Origin: CAZFVY01 sp964522665
GTDB lineage: Bacteria; Verrucomicrobiota; Verrucomicrobiia; Limisphaerales; CAZFVY01
NCBI GenBank assembly: GCA_964522665.1
Contig: CAZFVY010000055.1
Location: 1 to 45,148, forward strand
Length of the DNA: 45,148 nt
Direction: 5' to 3'
Below the pieces are notes generated by a model. That model had not been told where the DNA came from, did not search any database, and saw only the letters and a program-made list of their open reading frames with translations. A program made the position numbers and the translations under genes. This document shows positions 39,861 to 45,148 of the stretch, piece by piece; positions within the stretch are counted from its first letter, which is position 1, and each line of letters begins with the position of its first letter.

Positions 39861-41251
39861 ACCGAATCGTCGGCCTCGAGACGGAGTACGGGTGCCTGAC
39901 GAACGATCCATCGGGACCGCCGAGCGCGGTGGGGCGCGCCCGCAACTGGATTTTCGAGAAGAATCGTTTCGGACTGGCGGACATGCACCAGCGCGACTGG
40001 GACGAGCCGGCGGGCAACGGCGGGTTTCTTTTCAATGGAGGACGGGTCTATGTGGATATGGGCCACTTGGAGTATTGCACCCCGGAATGCCTCTCATTGA
40101 TCGATCTGGCGCGTTACGATCGCGCGGGTGACGCGATCATCATCGAGGCGTTGAAGGAAATGCGGCTCAGTGATCAGGTCTCATTTATTCGCAACAATGT
40201 GGACCATTACTCGGGCGCGACGTTTGGTTGCCACGAGAATTATCTGGTCCGGCGCTCGGCCTCGCTCACCGAGATAAACGTCCTGTCGCTCCTCGCGTTT
40301 CTGACGTTGCGCGTGCTCTACGCCGGGGCAGGGCGCGTCGGCGCGACGCCGGGGGCGGAATTGCGCGGAGACCTGGCGCGGTTTGGCGCCGACAGCAATT
40401 TTCAAATCAGCCAGCGGGCGGACTACATCAACAACGACCTTTTCGAATGGGTTCAGTTTAACCGCGCGATCATCAATACCCGTGATGAACCACTGGCGGA
40501 CGCGCGCAAGTACCGGCGGTTGCACCTCCTGCACGGTGACACAAACGTGCTGCCCACGTCGCTGCTGTTGAAGGTGGGCACGACCGCGCTGGTGCTCGAT
40601 CTGCTGGAGGCGGATCAATTGCCGGAGGTGATTCTGGCGGACGCGGTGATGACGTTTCGCAATTTATCCCACCAGCCGGATGGGCCGTGGCTGACGCCGC
40701 TGGCGGATGGGCGTTGCCTGGGCGCGGTCGAGCTGCTCTACAAGTTTTATGAGGCGGCGCGGCGCGAATTTCGCGGGCGCGACGCCGAAACGGACATCGT
40801 TCTCCGCATTTGGGACGAGACGCTGAGCGCGCTGGCGACGGACCCGGAAATCCTGGTCGGCAAGGTGGACTGGCTTACCAAACGCTGGCTGTTCCGGCAA
40901 TTCATCGAGCAGGAGAACATTTCGTGGGCCGATCCCTGGCTGAAGGCGCAAGACTTGGAGTTCCATCAGATTGACCCGAGCCGCAGTCTCGGCACGGCGC
41001 TGGCCCGCACGCCGGCGGAGTGGGATTTGACGGGCGAAGACGTCGCTACGGCGATGCGAACGCCGCCGGAGAATACCCGCGCGCGGGTGCGCTCGCAAAC
41101 GATGCAAACGTTGAAACATCTGCATATTCGCTACTTTGTCGATTGGGAGGTCATCGACGCGGAAGGCACGCATTCGTTGAATTTGGTGGACCCGTTTGAA
41201 GCCAGCTCCAAGGAAGCGGAGGCTTGGAGCCGGCAGCTTCAGCGCGCGTGA
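39857..41251 (+). CDS. pafA: Pup/UBact ligase PafA
   Basis: 464 aa from the ATG at 39857 (MNRIVGLETEYG); the frame is open upstream only because of overlap with prcA. It should use ATP to activate the modifier's C-terminal Glu as acyl-phosphate and join it to a substrate lysine. LE8-T-E10 is the metal-binding strand. D67 in GGRVYVD67-MGHLEYCTPEC is the catalytic base that deprotonates the incoming lysine. NNVDHYSGATFGCHENYLV and NTRDEPLADARKYRRLH are family blocks shared with Dop. The segment before D67 (residues 20-60) lacks the Dop loop, and the -MGHLEY- context is PafA-like. Overlap with prcA (ATGA) places it last in the coupled set. No pafB or pafC follows. Confidence 0.94.
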   Translation: MNRIVGLETEYGCLTNDPSGPPSAVGRARNWIFEKNRFGLADMHQRDWDEPAGNGGFLFNGGRVYVDMGHLEYCTPECLSLIDLARYDRAGDAIIIEALKEMRLSDQVSFIRNNVDHYSGATFGCHENYLVRRSASLTEINVLSLLAFLTLRVLYAGAGRVGATPGAELRGDLARFGADSNFQISQRADYINNDLFEWVQFNRAIINTRDEPLADARKYRRLHLLHGDTNVLPTSLLLKVGTTALVLDLLEADQLPEVILADAVMTFRNLSHQPDGPWLTPLADGRCLGAVELLYKFYEAARREFRGRDAETDIVLRIWDETLSALATDPEILVGKVDWLTKRWLFRQFIEQENISWADPWLKAQDLEFHQIDPSRSLGTALARTPAEWDLTGEDVATAMRTPPENTRARVRSQTMQTLKHLHIRYFVDWEVIDAEGTHSLNLVDPFEASSKEAEAWSRQLQRA

Positions 41252-41343
41252 GGGAGGCTGGCTGGGAGCTTCGCGGGGCGCGGAGGGTCGGAAGTGGGGA
41301 TTGGGAGTTGGCAAACGATCGTTGAGTACGGCAGAGTGACAAA

Positions 41344-41982
41344 ATGATCCTTCATTACATATTGCGCGGCGCAGGGAAGCTTGGACTTGTTTTCGCCTGC
41401 CTGCTCTGCCTGTCGTGCCAAGCCGCGGAGCGGCCCGAGGGGTTCGTCGAACTGGTCAAGCTTGATCCGTCCATTCGTCTGGACATCCGCTACGCGACGA
41501 CGAACAACTTTACCAAGCAACCGGTCTATCCGGAGGCCCGTTGCTTCCTACGGCGGGCGGTGGCGCAACGGCTCATCGCCGTGCAAAAGGAACTCCGCGG
41601 GATGGGTCTCGGGCTAAAGGTGTTCGACGGCTACCGGCCGTTGGCGATCCAGAAGAAATTCTGGGCGCTGGTCCCCGACGAACGGTATGTCGCGAATCCG
41701 GCGAAGGGGTCGCGGCACAACCGCGGCGCGGCCGTGGACCTCACCTTAATCCACGCCGACGGTTCAGAGGTGACGATGCCGACGCCCTACGACGATTTCA
41801 CCGAGAAGGCGCATCGCGACTACATGAAACTCCCGGCCGAAGCCTTGCACAATCGCGAATTGCTCGAGCGCGTGATGGTGAAGCACGGCTTCATTCCGTT
41901 CGCGACCGAGTGGTGGCATTTCGACGCTCCCGGATGGGAGTCGTATCCCATCATGGACCTGAGCTTTTCGGAGCTAAAGTAA
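41344..41982 (+). CDS. D-alanyl-D-alanine dipeptidase (VanX/DdpX family, M15D)
   Basis: 212 aa with a signal sequence (residues 1-27: ...LGLVFACLLCLSCQA-A), so it acts in the periplasm. It hydrolyses the D-Ala-D-Ala dipeptide. Zinc ligands H125 and D132 lie in S123-R-H-N-R-G-A-A-V-D132, with E189 (base) and H192 in E-W-W-H. The GYRP motif around residue 97 matches the VanX arginine region. The Cys cluster at 19, 22 and 25 does not form a good lipobox, so signal peptidase I cleavage is more likely. No VanS/R, VanH or VanA genes are present, so a role in cell-wall dipeptide recycling is more likely than vancomycin resistance. It follows pafA by 92 bp, but a functional link is not evident. Its 3' end converges on the next gene. 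Confidence 0.92.
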   Translation: MILHYILRGAGKLGLVFACLLCLSCQAAERPEGFVELVKLDPSIRLDIRYATTNNFTKQPVYPEARCFLRRAVAQRLIAVQKELRGMGLGLKVFDGYRPLAIQKKFWALVPDERYVANPAKGSRHNRGAAVDLTLIHADGSEVTMPTPYDDFTEKAHRDYMKLPAEALHNRELLERVMVKHGFIPFATEWWHFDAPGWESYPIMDLSFSELK

Positions 41983-42037
41983 GCCGGCGTCGGCGCTGGC
42001 CTTGGCGTCCGCCGAAATCCGCGGGCCTGCGTCGGCG

Positions 42038-45000
42038 TCAGTTGGCGGTCAGGAATTTCAAGAGTTCCAACCGCTCCCGGTCGCTCATCGACTCAAGCAG
42101 ACCTTCCGGCATCAGGGACTTTGAACTGATTTCCCGCCGGGCGATATCGGTTTTGGCGATGACCGTCTCTCCCACGGTGGTCCGCAGCGTTACGGCGCTG
42201 GCGGTTTCGCTCCCCATGAGGCCCGAGACGACGTCGCCTTTTTTGGTCTCGATCGTCGTAAGTTGAAAATCAGCGCCGATCACGGCGTCGGGATCAATGA
42301 TGTTCTCCAGGAAGTAGTGGATGCCGTTTTTTCCGGCGCCGGTCAGTTCGGGTCCGAGCCGCGCGCCCTCAGCGCCGATACGGTGACAGGTGGCGCAGAC
42401 CTTGAGGAAATGCTCGTGGCCGGCGCCCTGGTTATATGCCCAAAGAGGGGCTTCGTTGAAGGTCTTCTCCATGTTCGCGATGAAGACGGCTTTGTCCGCA
42501 GGGGTTTGCGCGAAATGTCCCCAGGTCGCGGTGACGCGCCGGTCCACTTCGGGATTCTTCAAGCCGTTTAATTGCCGAACGTGGAACGCCGTCAGTTGGT
42601 CACGGCTGATTTGCTTCGAGGAAAGGGCGTCCAACAGTGCAAGCGCGTAACTCGCTCGACTGGTTAGCGCGTTGAGGGCGGCGCCGCGATCCGCCGGCGA
42701 GAATCGGTCGAATCGTCGCACGAGCGCGCCTGGAACCTGCGGGTCATCGAAGCGGGCCAGGACGTTGATCGCCGGATTGCGGAACGCGGCGTCATCGAGC
42801 AATTGTAGAAAAACCGGCAGCGCGGCGTTGTCGTGCGCGCGGCTTAGGACGGCGAAGGCGTGCTTGCGCGAATCGGGCGATTCTTTGGAATCCGCCAGCG
42901 TCGCGCGCAGGCGGGGAAACATGGAATCGTCGCCGAAGGTCGCGGCCAGTTGCTCGGCTTCCCGGCGGACGCGCGCGTCGGGGTTCGCGTAAAGGGCCGG
43001 AGCGACGGCCGCCCAGGCGGGCGGCATCGGCAGGTTGGCGCGCGGCGCCATCGCCAGCCAGAGACCGGCCAGCCGGCGGCCGAGCGTTTCGTCGCGGACC
43101 GTTCCCAAGTCCGCCACGACGTGATTCAAGGGGGCGCCTTCGAGCGTGGCGCCGTACCAGTAAATGAGGTCGGCTAATTGGGCCAGCGGTGTGCTTCGGG
43201 CGATCGCCCAAGCGCGGTCCAATTGCCGCGGCATGCGTTGAGCCAGGCCTTGCCACAGCAGCAACGGCAGGTTGCGGTCCTGGGCGTCTTCAGCATGTTG
43301 CGACAGGGCTTCGATCAGTTCCCAGGCGTTCGCTTCGGGGAAACGCTGAATCGCCGAAGCCAGGAAAAGCCGGACAACCGGGGAGGGGTCGGTTTTAGCC
43401 AGTCGAGTCGATTCCGCGAGGATTGAGGCGGCCGGTAAATGGCCGTCCGCAGCCAGTTGAATCGCCCAGCCGCGCACGTATTCGTCGGAATCGGCCAAGG
43501 CGGATTTGAGCGCATCGTCAGAAAGCGCGCCGATGACATGCAACGTCCACAACGCCCGCAGGCGTCCGGCCGCGGTCGGCGCGCCGGTGGCCATTTTGAG
43601 AAGCATGGCTTGCGCCTCGGGTTGGATCGGCCGGCCGACGGATCGCTCGTGCAGGAGCTTACGAGCCGCCCGGACATACCATTCGTTCTTGTGGGTGTGC
43701 AGCGCCGCGAGTTTCGCGTCATCGAGCGCGCCGAGGTCCACCTTGACGGGATGATAGGTCGATTCGTACTCCACCCGATAGATCCGTCCGTCACTGCGGT
43801 CCCAACTTTCGGTGTTGGGATTATGGCAATGTTGCTGATCGTACCAATCGATCACGTACACCGCGCCGTCTGGCCCGTATTGCAAATCCACCGCGACATA
43901 TTTCGGATCGGTGCAAAAAAGCTGATCGTGTCCGACGTCCACGGTGTCGAAACCTGAGCCAAGCCGATTGTTGATCTGATGATTGATCTGGTGGCCGCCG
44001 AGATTATGCGTGAAGAGATGCCCACGGTATTCGTCGGGCCAATTATCTCCGAGGTAGATCATCGTGCCGACATGGGAATGCCCGCCATAGATGGCGTCGG
44101 TACCGCGCTCGCCCGCGCCGCCCGCGCCGTGATCGTGCCGGGCGGAGGCAAGCAGATAATTGCGGAATTCGGGGAAGCCTTCCGGCGGATTGGCAATAAT
44201 GAAAGGGGCGTGATTGGCGTTGGCCTGATTCCAGAAGTGACCGCCTTGGATGACGTGGGTGGTGCAACCACGGCCCCAATAACTGCGGCAGTGGGTCATG
44301 AATAGTTGGCCGTGTTCATCGTAATCGAGCCCCCACGGATTGCTGCCGCCGTGGGCGAACACTTCGAACTCTTGGCGCACCGGATGGTAGCGCCAGACGC
44401 CGGCGCGCAACTCCACTCGTTGGTCGTCCGGGGCGCCGGGCTTGCCGATGCGCGCGTAGTTGAAGACACCTTGATTCCCGTAGAGCCAGCCGTCCGGGCC
44501 CCAGAGGAAACTATTCAGGCATTCATGCGTGTCCTGATACCCAAACCCGTCGAGCAAGACCTCGGGCGGGCCATCCGGAACGTCGTCATGATTGCGGTCC
44601 GGGATGAATAACAATTGCGGCGCGGCGCCGACCCAGACTCCGCCGTAGCCGACCTCGATGGCGCTCACCAGATTCAGCCCTTCCGCGAAAACCTTCTTGG
44701 ATTTGAATCTGCCACTGCCATCCGGGTCGTCAAAGATGACGATTTTATCGAGGCCTTTGCCGTCGGGCCGCTTGGTCGGGTAGCTGTACGCTTCAACAAC
44801 CCAGAGCCGGCCGCGTTCATCAAACGCGAAGGCGACCGGCTGTTGCACTTCCGGTTCTTCCGCGATGACCTCCGCGCGGAACCCCGGAGGCAGATACATT
44901 TGGGCGATTGTTTTCTCACCGGGGGTGCGCGCGGGCGCCGGCATCGGGTTTGGCTTTAAGTGGCGGAGGACCGGGCTGGTTTGGAGCCGTTGAACGTCGG

Positions 45001-45103
45001 GGAGCGGGTCTTCCGCGTGGAGGGCGTTGAAAAAACTGGACGCCAAAATAAGGGAACACCCCAACAAGACGGAGCGGCGCCCACGGCGCTCGAGAAATTT
45101 CAT
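42038..45103 (-). CDS. PVC-type heme-binding protein: dehydrogenase-like propeller, HEAT repeats, cytochrome c domain
   Basis: 1021 aa from the ATG at 45103 (MKFLERRGRRSVLLGCSLILASSFFNALHA); a TTG at 45139 would add 12 residues. The signal peptide ends at about residue 30. Residues about 60-440 form the PVC membrane-bound dehydrogenase domain (VAFAFDERGRLWVVEAYSYPT, GPDGWLYGNQGVFN, GPDGAVYVIDWYDQQHCHNP). Residues about 450-870 are HEAT/ARM-like helical repeats. C903-A-T-C-H907 is the c-type heme site in the PVC-type C-terminal heme domain, which continues with ENIIDPDAVIGADFQ and GDVVSGLMG and runs to the end (LLKFLTAN). It differs from the other heme protein here, which has fewer helical repeats and a discoidin tail. 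It is probably a periplasmic sugar-oxidising electron donor; the substrate is unknown. Confidence 0.92.
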   Translation of the reverse strand: MKFLERRGRRSVLLGCSLILASSFFNALHAEDPLPDVQRLQTSPVLRHLKPNPMPAPARTPGEKTIAQMYLPPGFRAEVIAEEPEVQQPVAFAFDERGRLWVVEAYSYPTKRPDGKGLDKIVIFDDPDGSGRFKSKKVFAEGLNLVSAIEVGYGGVWVGAAPQLLFIPDRNHDDVPDGPPEVLLDGFGYQDTHECLNSFLWGPDGWLYGNQGVFNYARIGKPGAPDDQRVELRAGVWRYHPVRQEFEVFAHGGSNPWGLDYDEHGQLFMTHCRSYWGRGCTTHVIQGGHFWNQANANHAPFIIANPPEGFPEFRNYLLASARHDHGAGGAGERGTDAIYGGHSHVGTMIYLGDNWPDEYRGHLFTHNLGGHQINHQINNRLGSGFDTVDVGHDQLFCTDPKYVAVDLQYGPDGAVYVIDWYDQQHCHNPNTESWDRSDGRIYRVEYESTYHPVKVDLGALDDAKLAALHTHKNEWYVRAARKLLHERSVGRPIQPEAQAMLLKMATGAPTAAGRLRALWTLHVIGALSDDALKSALADSDEYVRGWAIQLAADGHLPAASILAESTRLAKTDPSPVVRLFLASAIQRFPEANAWELIEALSQHAEDAQDRNLPLLLWQGLAQRMPRQLDRAWAIARSTPLAQLADLIYWYGATLEGAPLNHVVADLGTVRDETLGRRLAGLWLAMAPRANLPMPPAWAAVAPALYANPDARVRREAEQLAATFGDDSMFPRLRATLADSKESPDSRKHAFAVLSRAHDNAALPVFLQLLDDAAFRNPAINVLARFDDPQVPGALVRRFDRFSPADRGAALNALTSRASYALALLDALSSKQISRDQLTAFHVRQLNGLKNPEVDRRVTATWGHFAQTPADKAVFIANMEKTFNEAPLWAYNQGAGHEHFLKVCATCHRIGAEGARLGPELTGAGKNGIHYFLENIIDPDAVIGADFQLTTIETKKGDVVSGLMGSETASAVTLRTTVGETVIAKTDIARREISSKSLMPEGLLESMSDRERLELLKFLTAN

Positions 45104-45148
45104 CCCGACGCAGTACTTCAACTGGTCGAGGCTTGTCAATAGCGCGAC

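Noticed and set aside
41398..41420. Lipobox in the VanX-like protein
   Set aside because: The cysteines at 19, 22 and 25 have Cys, not Leu/Val/Ile, at the -3 position; an ordinary signal-peptidase I site at CQA-A fits better.
41344..41982. Vancomycin resistance
   Set aside because: VanX-like enzyme alone does not confer it; no ligase, dehydrogenase or two-component genes are present.

Overview
The window looks like chromosomal DNA of a GC-rich, Gram-negative-type bacterium of the PVC group, most probably a Verrucomicrobium of the Pedosphaera/Limisphaerales kind. The evidence is two PVC-type heme-binding dehydrogenase-like proteins, very large secreted Ig-repeat proteins of the style common in that phylum, and a Pup-like/UBact modifier gene with a complete bacterial proteasome operon. 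The taxonomic call is inference from gene content; no rRNA or tRNA gene is visible.

Layout. (1) 1-28 kb, plus strand: a surface or secretome island of six large genes. They are a 5'-truncated secreted protein; an S74/intramolecular-chaperone protein (699 aa); a giant secreted protein of 2679 aa with an alpha-helical region and a C-terminus faintly recalling Tc-toxin A; a 281-aa secreted protein; a 1194-aa protein with MBG repeats, two cohesin-like domains and a dockerin-like segment; and a 3869-aa protein that opens with a cohesin-like domain and carries 31 Ig-like domains at a nearly constant 255-bp period. Three of the six end in the same kind of small C-terminal module. (2) 28.1-30.7 kb, minus strand: a secreted PVC-type protein with a c-type heme motif and a C-terminal discoidin-like domain. 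(3) 31.2-33.5 kb, plus: cysteine synthase and transcription termination factor Rho. (4) 33.6-41.3 kb, plus: a WYL-domain regulator, then ARC/Mpa ATPase, Dop, a 56-aa UBact/Pup-like modifier, proteasome beta, proteasome alpha and PafA ligase. The last four are chained by 4-bp ATGA start/stop overlaps. (5) 41.3-42.0 kb, plus: a VanX-type D-Ala-D-Ala dipeptidase. (6) 42.0-45.1 kb, minus: a second PVC-type heme protein.

How they work together. The region-4 genes make a self-contained pathway. Dop should convert the modifier's C-terminal Gln to Glu, PafA should ligate it to substrate lysines, ARC should unfold the tagged proteins, and the PrcA/PrcB 20S core should degrade them. The modifier ends in RTGQ rather than the actinobacterial GGQ, and ARC lacks the usual GQYL/HbYX docking tail, so recognition at both ends probably differs from Mycobacterium. 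The surface island is less clear. Its cohesin-like and dockerin-like modules in adjacent genes suggest a non-covalent assembly on the cell surface or in an extracellular matrix, which is a hypothesis only.
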